A DNA stretch of 64,000 nucleotides, taken from contig NC_082697.1 of the NCBI RefSeq assembly GCF_949987515.2, positions 22,699,730 through 22,763,729 of the forward strand. The letters are read 5' to 3'. Shown here piece after piece: positions 46,922 through 56,430 of the stretch. Position 1 is the stretch's first letter; every line of letters starts with the position of its first letter. A program made the translations under genes and the position numbers. The DNA comes from Delphinus delphis. Lineage: Eukaryota > Chordata > Mammalia > Artiodactyla > Delphinidae. The notes beneath the pieces are model-generated. The model was not told the origin of the DNA. It searched no databases and worked only from the letters and a program-made list of their open reading frames with translations.

Positions 46922-47526
46922 TATCTCCAGGGGGGATCTCTTTCCTCACCTCCTCTCCTCATTCCTTGGGACCCTCTGTGAACAGCCAAGTTGCTGTGGA
47001 AGCAATGGAGGAACTCTGGCCAGGGCCACACCCTGGTGTGTTCCGAAGATTCACTTCACCCCAGTAACTGCCGCCCAGAACGGGTGAGGACCCCTCTGTC
47101 TTCCTTCTGACTGAGGGCTAGGCCAAAGGGTATCGTGAGGGCACGGGTCAGGCATTTAAAAGCCATTAGGGCGCCTGCCGCTTGAAGACTCCCGTGAAAG
47201 GATAAGGGGGTCATGGAACGGACCAGGCTATTAGCGAGTCTGCCCCCGTCAAGACAACTTCTGTGCAACATGAGGCACATCATGGACAAAGCAAAACACA
47301 AAGCCCCCAGTCCCTTGGCCACCGCCTCCTCAGTAGGGTTAGAAGAGGAAACCTCAGTCCTCTTTTCTGTTGCTTCTGCTTCTTTCTCCTAGGCTCGGAC
47401 TGACTCCAAAGGACTCCACCACCTCTAGATCGTCCCAAGAGCTCCTTCCCGTCTTCTAACGGTGAGTCAATTTCCCGCTGGCTTCCGGGAATTCCCTTTT
47501 CTGGTCACTGGTGCCTTAGTCACACG
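46922..47526 (+). other. Retroviral untranslated leader with splice-donor-like site
   Basis: Non-coding leader between the primer site and gag. A near-consensus donor ACG|GTGAGT lies at 47460-47466, where gammaretroviruses carry the donor for subgenomic envelope mRNA. Its use here is not shown. Confidence 0.4.
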
Positions 47527-47689
47527 GAAATGTCACTGAGACAAAGAGGGATGCCTTTTTGCCCATCAGTAATTCTCAGTACCCCCATTCTATGGCACTG
47601 AGGCTAAGAATGTGTTCAGGTACGTCTATCCCCTTGGACTCACAAATTGGAAGGAATTTGACCCAGACAATCTTAAAAAGAAGAGGCTT

Positions 47690-47933
47690 GGGCTTCCCTG
47701 GTGGCGCAGTGGTTGGGAGTCCGCCTGCCGATGCAGGGGACACGCGTTCGTGCCCCGGTCCGGGAAGATCCCACATGCCACGGAGCGGCTAGGCCTGTGA
47801 GCCATGGCCGCTGAGCCTGCGCATCCGGAGCCTGTGCTCCACAACGGGAGAGGCCACAGCAGTGAGAGAGGCCTTCACAGAGCAGAGCAGAGAGGCCCGC
47901 GTACCGCAAAAAAAAAAACAAAAAAAACAAAAA
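47690..47933 (+). repeat. CHR-2 SINE with TSD, inside gag
   Basis: Full-length CHR-2, with an extra 'AGAGAGGCCTTCACAGAGCA' insertion near its 3' end and a poly(A) with C interruptions. Duplications AAGAGGCTT lie at 47681-47689 and 47934-47942. Confidence 0.92.
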
Positions 47934-47942
47934 AAGAGGCTT

Positions 47943-48275
47943 ATTTATTTATTTATTTATTTATTATTTATTTATGGCTGCATTGGCTCTTCGTTGCTGC
48001 ACACGGGCTTTCTCTAGTTGTGGCGAGTGGGGGCTACTCTTCGTTGTGGTGCGCGGGCTTCTCATTGCGGTGGCTTCTCTTGTTGCGGAGCACAGGCTCT
48101 AGGTGCAAGGGCTTCAGTAGTTGTGGCTCGTGGGCTCTAGAGCACAGGCTCAGTAGTTGCAGCGCACGGGCTTAGTTGCTCCGTGGCATGTGGGATCTTC
48201 CTGGACCAAGGATAAAACCCGTGTCCCTTGCATTGGCAGGTGGATTCTTAACCACTGCACCACCAGGGAAGTTGC
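47943..48275 (-). repeat. Long CHR-family SINE, antisense, inside gag
   Basis: It has a (TTTA)n tail at 47943-47975 and then antisense long-form CHR ('GCTACTCTTCGTTGTGGTGC') to 'ACCACTGCACCACCAGGGAA'. It abuts the downstream duplication of the first SINE, so the two elements sit back to back. Confidence 0.9.
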
Positions 48276-48788
48276 CATTTTCTTTTGTAATATGGCTTGG
48301 CCCCAATACAAACTGAGAGAACAAGAACAATGGCCTCTTAATGGGACACTAAATTACAACATGATCCTCCAACTTGATCTCTATTGTCGGAAACTAGGAA
48401 AGGATTCCGAGGTTCCATATATCCAGGCCATCATGGCCCTCAGTCAGAATCCGAGCCCAAGGGACTCCTGTCGCATGTGTCTCTCCATTACCACTTTAAT
48501 GCCTCGCCCTCCCCCCTCTCCTCCTCCTTCAGTTTCACTACCTCGTCCCTCCGCATCTCCCCCTCCACCAGGTATCTTGGATGAGCCTTCTTGTCCCCAG
48601 TCTCCCCAGCCTCCTCCTCAACCTTCTGCTCCCCAACCCCACCTCCATACCTGGAAGCAGACCTTCCCTCCCCTCCCGACACTCGGTCACAAGCAGCCCA
48701 ACGCTCTGAATCGAGTCCCAGTATGCTTCTCCTATGAGAGGTCACTACCGGAGACCTAGGTACTATCAGAGTTCAGGTCCCCTTCCCC

Positions 48789-49436
48789 ATGTCTGATCTC
48801 TCTCATATTCAAGGGAAACTGGGCTCCTTTAGCCAGGACCCCTCCGTGTTCATCAGGGAATTCCAGGCCCTAACTATAGCCCTTGACTTAACTTGGCAAG
48901 ATATTCATGTGGTCCTAACTACCTGCTGCTCTCACGAAGAAAGGGTCAGGATCTGGGCCTTGGCTCAGGCCTGGGCAGATGAGACACATGCCCAAAATCC
49001 TAATGAGAACCGAGCGGGGGGAGTCCCATGGGCAGACCCAGGATGGAGATACCAGGCAAATGAAAATGGGCCAGCAGGAGGGCTCACTAGGAGAAATTAC
49101 ATGATTAGCTGTCTACTAGAAGGTATGAAAAAGGCAATCATCAAACCTGTCAATTATAATCAACTCAGAGAAGTCACACAGGAACCCTCTGAGAATCCAG
49201 CCCTTTTTCAGGCCTGATGAGTAGAGCCTATGAGGAAATATACCAACCTAGACCCTGAGACCCCTGAAGGTCAGGCTATACTTGCAGTTCACTTTATAAG
49301 CCAGGCATCCCCAGAGATAAGACAGAAATTACAGAAACTAGAGCAAGGGCCACAGACCCCATTTTCTGTCCTACTTGACACAGCCTTAAGGTCTTCAACA
49401 ACAGGGAGGAGCCTTCTAGGAACAGATGAGAACTGA
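48789..49436 (+). pseudogene. gag: ERV gag capsid domain with in-frame stops
   Basis: The capsid (p30-like) frame runs from 48789. The N-terminal part has the conserved FIREFQALT and DLTWQDI words of gammaretroviral capsids. The C-terminal part has the DPETPEGQ and FISQASPEIRQKL words of the major homology/dimerisation region. Two adjacent TGA stops (49215-49217 and 49218-49220) cut it, and small compensating indels are possible there. A third TGA ends it at 49434-49436. The frame is the same as that of the nucleocapsid and protease that follow. It cannot make full capsid without readthrough. Confidence 0.85.
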
Positions 49437-49469
49437 GAGGAGGAAAAATTAAAACGTCACGCTCAATAT

Positions 49470-49757
49470 ATGGCTCTTGCCTCAGTCCCTCCCAATCAGG
49501 GACCCACGGGAGCCCCTCTCCCGTCTCAGAAGCCACCACCAACCTGCTACCAGTGCGGTCACCAGGGGCACACTGTCAGGAACTGCTGCACCCCACCACC
49601 CGTTACGCCGTGCCCTTACCGTCGCCAAAAAGGCCATTGGAAGAGGAGTTGTCCCTCCCACCCTCAAGCGGGTAGGCCAATTCCACAACCACTCAACACC
49701 CGGGGTATTTCAGGTCCCAGCCCCCTGGGCCGAGGTCAAGGCCAATTGCCCCTGTGA
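49470..49757 (+). pseudogene. gag: ERV gag nucleocapsid, zinc knuckle
   Basis: One intact CCHC zinc knuckle of form C-X2-C-X4-H-X4-C lies at about 49548-49590, followed by a second, degraded knuckle that lacks cysteine at its second position. Such knuckles bind packaging signals in viral RNA. It is in frame with capsid upstream, separated by TGA at 49434, and ends at TGA 49755-49757, the place where gammaretroviruses have the gag-pol readthrough stop. Confidence 0.85.
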
Positions 49758-49859
49758 GTGGTAACTGACTATCAGGATCAAGAACCGGATTGCACTCTAG
49801 ATCTGGGGCTCCTGGAAGTAGATGACTGAAGGTGCCCGAGGCTCAGTCTACAAGCCCCT

Positions 49860-50573
49860 ATGTTCCCCATAAGACCAGAGGAGCCCCGGGTAACCCTGGA
49901 TGTAGCAGGGGCTACTGTAAACTTTCTAATTGACACTGGGGCTACTTATTCAGCCCTGACCTCCTTCTCTGGTCCCACTTGCCATTCTTCAATCCTCCTA
50001 ACAGGGATGGGAACAGGCTCAGCTGGACTTTTAAACTCTATTTTCACTGCCCGACAGCTCTCTCTTGAACTCACACAAGAGACTGCCAACCTAGCAGCTC
50101 AAATTAACATGCTACAAGAGCAAATAAATTCTCTAGCAGGAGTGGTTTTACAAAATAGAAGAGCTCTGGACCTCCTAACAGCTAATCAAGGAGGGACCTG
50201 TGCAATGTTAAAGGAGGATTGCTGTTTTCTTGTCAACCAATCAGGCAAGGTCCAGACTCAACTTCGAGCCATTATTGAAAGAGCTAAGTGGATTCTACAA
50301 GGAGTCTCAGGGGAATTCGACTGGTGGGACTTCAAGACTAATATCTGGTCCTGGTTCTCTTGGCTAACCCCTTTCCTAGGCCCTATAGTGGCTTTTCTAC
50401 TTCTACTAATCTTCGGGCCATGTATTTTTAACCTCCTTGTTAAGTTTGTCTCTTCCAGAATACAACAAATAAGCCTCCACATGGTGATGCAACAAGAATA
50501 CCAGCCAGTCAACACTCGTACAACGCTTGAACAGGCCGCCATCACTTTCCACGGGGCCCGCACTCCTCCCTAG
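49860..50573 (+). pseudogene. Fused ERV protease fragment and envelope TM, open frame of 237 codons
   Basis: Residues about 1-45 are the N-terminal half of an aspartic protease with the active-site LIDTGA motif. At about 49995-50010 the frame passes straight into envelope transmembrane subunit, so the rest of protease, all of RT, RNase H and integrase, and envelope SU are missing. The TM part has a heptad coiled-coil, an intact CX6CC motif (about residues 117-125), a hydrophobic membrane anchor (about residues 170-200) and a cytoplasmic tail. There is no signal peptide and no furin site, and the fusion peptide is largely lost. The frame is intact, but protease lacks its flap and dimer parts, so no enzymatic or fusion activity is expected. 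Confidence 0.85.
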
Positions 50574-50769
50574 ATACACCCTGACAGAGCAGGCAACGGG
50601 AACCCAGGGCCCCATGAGGCCTCCGCTCAGCAGGAAGCAGCCAGAGAGTTCATTGTCCCTTCTCACAAAAGGGTTCCCCGAATGCTTGAGAGGCAATTAG
50701 GCAGTTAGGTAGATATGAGCAGGGTATACAACAGGGCCAAGGAATTGGCCCTATAAATACAGGGGGGAA
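50574..50769 (+). other. ERV 3' untranslated region and polypurine tract
   Basis: Non-coding between the TM stop and LTR. It ends with AGGGGGGAA (50761-50769), the polypurine tract that primes plus-strand synthesis, immediately before the LTR's TG. Confidence 0.75.
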
Positions 50770-51201
50770 TGTGGTGCTCCAAGGACAATGGTGCTTCAAG
50801 GACAAAGAAAACCGGCCTGAAAAAGTTTCAGCATTACACTCCCTACCGGACGCTTAATTGCCCTCCCCAGCATGTTGCGATGGTTACGAAATTCCTGAGC
50901 CCACGTGGGACAACAACGGGACCTGTCCCAAATAAGGGACCTGTCCCAAATAAGGAAAGGCAACGGGACCTGTCCCAAATAAGGAAAGGCATATGCCCTG
51001 TCCCACTCCCACCCTATAGAAGGAAGGTATATGTGCCTCGACCAATCAGTAAACAAAATTTTCACCTCGGACCATTCTTTTGTTTTCTGGCTATAAAAAC
51101 TGATCTATAGCACATGTTCAGGCTCGACTCTCCCAGACTACTAGGAAGTCAGCCTGCTGTTCTGGAAGAGACCCTTCCCTCTACTAAATTCTATCTTCTT
51201 T
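50770..51201 (+). mobile_element. ERV 3' LTR lacking U5 (U3-R)
   Basis: U3 begins TGTGGTGCTCC at 50770. TATAAAA lies at 51092-51098, and R starts at about 51120, 28 nt downstream. The R poly(A) signal has decayed to ACTAAA, whereas the 5' copy keeps AATAAA. The element ends at the poly(A) site, with no U5 and no terminal CA. Confidence 0.85.
50920..50990 (+). promoter_or_regulatory. U3 direct repeats with three CArG boxes
   Basis: Tandem copies of an ACCTGTCCCAAATAAGG unit place CCAAATAAGG at 50928-50937, 50946-50955 and 50975-50984. Each matches the SRF site CC(A/T)6GG exactly. Repeats upstream of TATA are typical retroviral enhancers. Binding is inferred. Confidence 0.7.
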
Positions 51202-51224
51202 AAAAAAAAAGAAAAAGAAAAACC
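51202..51224 (+). repeat. Poly(A) tail of the retrocopy
   Basis: A-rich run with two G interruptions and a short CC end, starting exactly where R ends. It is not present at the 5' R, which continues into U5. Confidence 0.85.
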
Positions 51225-51234
51225 CAAAGCATTG
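51225..51234. repeat. Target-site duplication, right (CAAAGCATTG)
   Basis: Exact match to 46759-46768. Confidence 0.85.
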
Positions 51235-51540
51235 CTGCACTTAGCCCCATGTTTGGAGCAAGGCAGTATAGGATCATGAACAAATGATTCTAGCCTTGGG
51301 AAGCAACAAGAAAAGCACTCCACATCACCAGACTGTAATGCCAAGGGCCAGATATGGGCGTGGTTCTGGCTGTAGATGCTGTGAGGGGATCAGGAAGGCT
51401 TATGAGAAGCCCTCGGTGGCTGAGGAAAGGAAAAGGACAGAGGCATGAGGCGGTAGTTAGGACTTAAAATCTGGAGAGGAAAAATCGAGAACGGATGTGA
51501 GGTGTGAAAGGTAGGAGTGGGGATGGATTAAGTGGGGCCG
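51235..51540. other. Non-coding DNA without recognised feature
   Basis: Nothing recognised. Confidence 0.3.
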
Positions 51541-51544
51541 AGGA

Positions 51545-51910
51545 AACATGGTTTTGACTCTGGCAAAATACAATAAAAAACCGTAACACTGAGAAATGCT
51601 AGAACAAAGTATAGGTTAGTATAAATTTCATCTTGATATGGGAATAGACTTTTCAGCATTAAAGCAGTGGGAAAAAGATCAAATCAAAAAGAACAAGCTT
51701 GGCATATTTGACATAAAAAAGTAAAGTATACATTTCAAAACATCATAAAATTAAAAGGCAAATTGGGGGAAATATTTCTAATATTAAGATATAAGACAAA
51801 TGTATATTAAAAAAAAAGAAGATGCAAAAGAAAAATGGGCAGAGGCCATAAATAGACAATTTCCAAAAGGGAAATCAACAATGGTGTAGCCTTCTTCATT
51901 CAAAAATCGA
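51545..51910 (+). repeat. Decayed L1 ORF2-like DNA
   Basis: AT-rich, with words like 'GATAAATAGACAATTTCC'-type L1 phrases (51835-51890, AAATGGGCAGAGGCCATAAA). Weak assignment. Confidence 0.4.
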
Positions 51911-52430
51911 GAAGAAGAGACGCCCCCTCCATCCCCTACATCCTGTTCTCTACCTTTGGGCTCCTAGACTCGGAACAAAACAGCTTATTGATCTACGGAG
52001 GATGTCTGGGCATTAAATCAACCCCTCAGAGGCCTCACATATGGCAGTAAAGCAAAGACCTTTTGCAAATTCAACAGCAACTCTGGCAGGACAGGGTGGG
52101 AGAGGCCTCTACTCAGGTGCGCCCCAGACGGAGCAGCCCCTCGGGGTCCCCAGTGGTCCACAGAGTCTAGAAGCAGACTCCTTCTGGACCAGATGCAGCT
52201 CCCCCTCCTACCACACCCAGGTGCCACCTCGCCTGAGCCAGTCAGTCCATTGTACCCAAGGCCAGCTCCGGACACTAAGAGTCTGGGTGGAAACATTAGC
52301 AAGCTGTCATGAACCAAGAGGCCAGTGGGGCCTGCCCACCACCCTTGCAAGTGGCTGACACTGTCAGTTATCAGGCTGGCAGCCTTGGATCCACTGGTAA
52401 TTATCACAGATTATGTAACCGTTCTTATTA
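51911..52430. other. Unique-looking non-coding DNA
   Basis: Long overlapping frames on both strands near 52020-52400 have no splice sites or recognisable similarity. Confidence 0.3.
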
Positions 52431-52434
52431 AGGA

Positions 52435-52620
52435 GAGCTGTGTGGTGGCAGGGCCGTGCCGGACTCAGACAGGCTGGGATTCTGGCTCTGAGACTCGTGA
52501 GCCTGTGCCTCACCTCTCTGAGCCTTGTTTCCTTGTCTGTACGATGAGGAATGATAAGACCTTCCTTGAAGACCTACGGCTCTGCCTGAATAACGTGAAT
52601 AAAGGATCCAGCACGTTCCC
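52435..52620 (+). repeat. MIR SINE
   Basis: Sense MIR with 'CACCTCTCTGAGCCTTGTTT' and 'TCCTTGTCTGTACGATGAGG', and an 'AATAAAGGATCCAGCACG' end. Confidence 0.65.
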
Positions 52621-53145
52621 AGCAGAGAAGAGGGAGCACCTCCCCCCTCCATGCCGGCTCACGTTAGTCACCTCGAAGTCCATGGACATTCCCTGGTGGA
52701 GATGGGTGTGTGAACGCTTCTTGACCAAGACAAATTAGTACCAACAGCCCTCAACTCTGTGAGTCACGAGAACCCCCGAACAGCAAGTGTGACCCTCCTC
52801 AGCACTCGCTGGCAGTGTGACCAGAGCCTGTCGCGGCCCTGACTCATTTACGGCTTCTCAACAGAGCAATCGAGTCCCCTGCCTCCACCCCGACAGCCCA
52901 GAACTCCTGTGAGTTCCTCCCCAGCCCTTCACCATTGCCTCACCTGCCCTAAGGTACCATGGACATCTGGGAACAGGCAGGGCTGGCAGATCCCTGATGG
53001 CACAGTAGACAGGGGACTTGTAGGGTGGGGGTGGGAGGACCCCACGAGTCAGTATTCTGCCCAGATTCTGAGACTTCAGAGGCGAGGTTATCAGGCTAGA
53101 AGGGCCCTTGGAAGACATCCAGTCCATCCCTGATCCGAGTCATGA
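52621..53145. other. Non-coding DNA without clear feature
   Basis: 53090-53130 has the ancient-repeat wording 'GGCTAGAAGGGCCCTTGGAA'. No exon is supported. Confidence 0.3.
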
Positions 53146-53149
53146 ATAG

Positions 53150-53795
53150 CCCCAGCGTGCATACCTGATATCACTCTGATTGAGCCAGCGTCATCCCTCA
53201 CCTCCACTGCACTAGCCTTCTTACTCGTCTCCCTGCTTCTACCCAGCCCCCTGCAGTCTATGTCCAACAGGACAGCTGGTGACCCTGTTAAAACAAAAGC
53301 CACTCTTCTGCTTAAAACCCTCTAATGGATCCCATTTCACTGACTAAAATGCAACATTCTTACAACAGTCCCTAAGCCCTGGACAATCTGATTGCTCTGT
53401 ACCCTCCCAGATGTTCTCTCCTTCCATTCTCTTCTTGATCACTCCACTCACACCATGCTGACCCCCTGGTGCTCCTCCAACACATCAGACATGCTCCTGC
53501 CCCAGGGCCTTTGCACTCACTTCATTTTGCCTGGAACACTTCCCTCAGATAACCACATGGCTCCCTTGCTCACCCCCTTCAAATCCTTGCTCAAGCGTCA
53601 CCCCATTTAAATTGCAACATGTCCCCTTACCCTGCCAGGACTCCCAACTTCCCTTATCCTGCTCTATTTTTTTCCAGAGCATTTCTCACAACTAACATAC
53701 TCTTCAGTCTGTTTATTACACTTATTGCCTGTCCCTCGCCCCACTGGAATGTAAGCTCCCAGGGGCAGGAGCTCAGAGAGTATTAGTTGGGTAGA
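53150..53795 (+). repeat. L2 LINE 3' region, long copy
   Basis: A clear L2 order: 'CTCTTCTGCTTAAAACCCTC', 'AATGGATCCCATTTCACTGA', 'CCCAGGGCCTTTGCACTCAC', 'CCCACTGGAATGTAAGCTCC', and 'CAGGGGCAGGAGC'. Confidence 0.8.
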
Positions 53796-55425
53796 GAAGG
53801 AATGAAGCCAAGCTCTGCCCCCTGCAGTTTCTTCCACGGGTCCCAGCTCTCCCTTCTAAAGGATGCAGAGACCTCCTCCTTCAAGACAGCTCTCCCAGCT
53901 TCTCTGCTCTTTGGTGTAGGTCCCACATTTTTCTCTGCTTCTCATGGGATGGCTCCCTCTCCTCAAGATGAAACTCCATCTGTCGGCATACCCTTAGCGG
54001 TGTAGAGTCCAGACTTGAGCCAGGTAAGAACGTCTGGAGGCGGACAAAGGGAAAATGGAGAAATTGTGCGGAGGGAAGAAGCAAGACAGAGATCCAAGGA
54101 AGAGACCCCTGTGGAGTTCCTTTCGAACAGGCGTCTGACGTTGGACTGGGAAGCCACCGACTTCTCCCACCTTCCTCCCACCGAGCATTTTAACTGACAG
54201 CCTGAGAACCCTGAGGATCCCTGTTTTCCAGAGAAATCTGTTGAGTCTACACAGGTGAGCACCAGACTGAGGACACAGGACAGAAGGCCTAGCAGGTGGG
54301 GGAGGGCTGGACACACTCCTCCCCCACCCCCCAGCAGGGAGCAGCTGATGTTACCTTGGCTCTCAACCCCATCTCAGCAGGGAGGCCAGTCCAGAGCAGG
54401 AGCCCAGGGTTTGTGGGGAGAATGAACCACCTCGGAGACAGACGTTGGATGTTGAGGAGAAGGGTCTAGAAGGGCCTACTGACAACAAAGACTGCCTGGG
54501 CCAGATGTGGTGAACTCCAAGGTGAGGCAGTGCCGTGGTCAGCGGGGGTGGTTCTGCAGAATCACAGGACCATGCGGCCCCCAGTATTAGCACGTGGCTC
54601 AGGTGAGCTGCCCAACTCTGTCCTGCTTTAAGTCTGGCGGACGTGACTCAGCGATGGCTTTGCCACGGCATCCTCTGCATTGCCAGCCCCCGTTTCAGCA
54701 GGGGATGGCATCTTGGTCAAGCCAAAGTCTGATTAGTTGGAGAAACCAACATGTCAGAGCACCCTGAGAATATTAAATAATATTTATAAAGGGATGACGT
54801 TGGGAAAATAATTACCGATGGTAAGAGGCAATCAGCGGCGGGAACTCCTCCACTGCTCAAGTGGTAAGAAATTAGACGGACCGGGGCTATGAGCAGCGAG
54901 GGTTTGTCACGGGGACAGCAGAAGGGGTTGGAAAGTCGCTACCTCTGCTGATTCTGTTAATAGGATAAAGCAGCCTCGCAAACAAGAGCCAGACCCCAGG
55001 AGGCCTGCATTTGAGGGGATTTTAAAATCAGGCCAGCTCCTGCCAATAGCTTCACTTTTAGATGTGTTAGAACTGGAAGGGAGCTTAGAGATCAGCAACG
55101 CCACTGGTTCTCAGTTTTCAAGGTTTCTGCTTTCCAAAAATACTGCAAGTATTAAGTAATAATTAATTTGTTTTCACATTTTTTATTCATCAAAGACACA
55201 GAGGACTGCCAGCTGGGAGAAGGAGAAGACACAGCATCTATGTCACTCTAGCCCCCAACAAGAGACCTATTGTTTTTTTTTTTTGTCAGCCCAGCCATAT
55301 TATCTCATGTAAATATAGTTTCCCTTTGAAAACATTTAAAACACAAGGTTCCATTTTTAAGTGGAGGGAGCCTGAAGGAGCCTGGAGTATCTTTACCAGA
55401 AATCTTCAGTCCAAGCAAACTCTCT
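53796..55425. other. Unique-looking non-coding DNA
   Basis: An AT-rich patch with AATATTAAATAATATTTATA lies at 54767-54786 in GC-moderate DNA. A short (T)n lies at 55271-55285. No exon is supported. Confidence 0.3.
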
Positions 55426-55429
55426 TACT

Positions 55430-55520
55430 TTATACAAAAATACACTGAAGCCCGGAGAACGTAAGTGGCTTGCCCACGGTCACACAGCTGGCTGTCAACA
55501 GGGCCAAGCCTAGATCCGGG
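55430..55520 (-). repeat. MIR fragment, antisense
   Basis: 'AAATACACTGAAGCCCGGAG' and 'CCACGGTCACACAGCTGGCT' are antisense MIR words. Confidence 0.6.
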
Positions 55521-55584
55521 GAAGCAGGAAGAAAGCAAGCTGTCCTGGACATGCAAGGGTAGGGAAGGAGTAAATCACAGTAGT

Positions 55585-55795
55585 GAATGCAGTACTGAGT
55601 GCGGACCCTGGACACCAAAGGGCTTGGTTTGACTCTTGAGCTCAATCCTTACAAGCTGTGGGACCCTAGCAAAATGACGGAAGCTCTCTGAGCCCATTTT
55701 CCTATCAGTAAAATGGGGATAATAATAGCACTTACCACGTACTGTTGTGAGGATTAAGTGAACTAACAGAACAGAGCACTTATACATTGTAGCTG
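55585..55795 (+). repeat. MIR SINE, near full length
   Basis: Sense MIR from 'GGCTTGGTTTGACTCTTGAG' through 'GTAAAATGGGGATAATAATA' to 'GTTGTGAGGATTAAGTGA'. Confidence 0.8.
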
Positions 55796-55949
55796 CTTTT
55801 CTTTAACCCATTTGTGTGAGTGGGCGCGGTTGGGGGGTGTATGTGTCTGTGCAGACATAAGACCAACAAGCTTAGAGAACAGGTCACATGATCCAACTTC
55901 CAGATGCTGCCCTGTCAAGGCCAGTGGGAGACAAATTGTCCCAGTGGAG

Positions 55950-56070
55950 CTCTAGGTACTAAATTGCAATGCTGTTACTTCTAGGTAGTAACTCAAAACT
56001 GAGTGTGCCTCAGAACCCAGGCTGCACCCAGATTCACTGCCTCCGAGTTCCTGTATGGTGGGACTTGGGA
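55950..56070 (+). repeat. Possible MER5-type remnant
   Basis: 'AACTGAGTGTGCCTCAGAAC' and 'GGACTTGGGAGTCTGAACTT' fit a decayed MER5-like element. Weak. Confidence 0.35.
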
Positions 56071-56082
56071 GTCTGAACTTTT

Positions 56083-56430
56083 AAAAATTATTGAGATATA
56101 ATTTACACACCATAAAATTCACCATTTTAAAGCATACACTTGTATGGGTTTTTATGATACTCATAAGGTTGGCCAACCACCACCACTACCCACTTCCAGA
56201 ACCTTGTCATCACCCCAAAAAGAAACCCAGTACCCATTAGCAGTCACTCCCCCTTCCCCACTCTCCCATCCCCTGGTAACCACTAATCCCTCTGTCTCTA
56301 AGGATTTGTCAACTCTGGACGATTCATAAGAATGCAATCGTACAACATGTGGTCTTTGCGTCCAACTTCTTTCACTCTGCACAGTGTTTCCAAGGTTTGT
56401 CTATGCTGCGGCATGGATCAGGGCTTTATT
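56083..56430 (-). repeat. L1 3' end fragment, antisense
   Basis: Antisense L1 3' end: 'ATTGAGATATAATTTACACA', 'TTCACCATTTTAAAGCATAC', 'CCATCCCCTGGTAACCACTA'. Confidence 0.75.

Larger units (their letters stand above)
47530..48759 (+). pseudogene. gag: ERV gag, matrix and proline-rich part, broken by two SINEs
   Basis: Matrix-like residues occur up to 47689, then two SINEs intervene. Matrix resumes at about 48276 with the conserved AWPQYKL word and a hydrophobic/aromatic helix pattern. A proline-rich linker (about 48500-48660) equivalent to gammaretroviral p12 follows and ends at a stop at 48757-48759. The next domain starts in another frame. The start of the gag frame is itself unclear, and the SINEs make this part non-functional. 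An ATG at 48157 lies inside SINE sequence and is not the gag start. Confidence 0.75.
46769..51224 (+). mobile_element. Defective class I (gammaretrovirus-like) ERV, L1-type retrocopy
   Basis: Order: R-U5, primer-binding-like site, leader, gag (matrix, proline-rich, capsid, nucleocapsid), a protease fragment, a large deletion removing the rest of pol and envelope SU, envelope TM, polypurine tract, U3-R, poly(A). The 5' copy starts at the transcription start and the 3' copy ends at the poly(A) site. A 10-bp duplication flanks the whole. The 82-bp R copies differ at about 10 positions, so the element is old. CHR SINEs interrupt gag. Class I is inferred from gag and TM motifs. The element cannot replicate. 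Confidence 0.85.

Noticed and set aside
48157..48280. Apparent N-terminal extension of the gag frame
   Set aside because: The first part is translated SINE sequence. The retroviral part starts only at about 48276.
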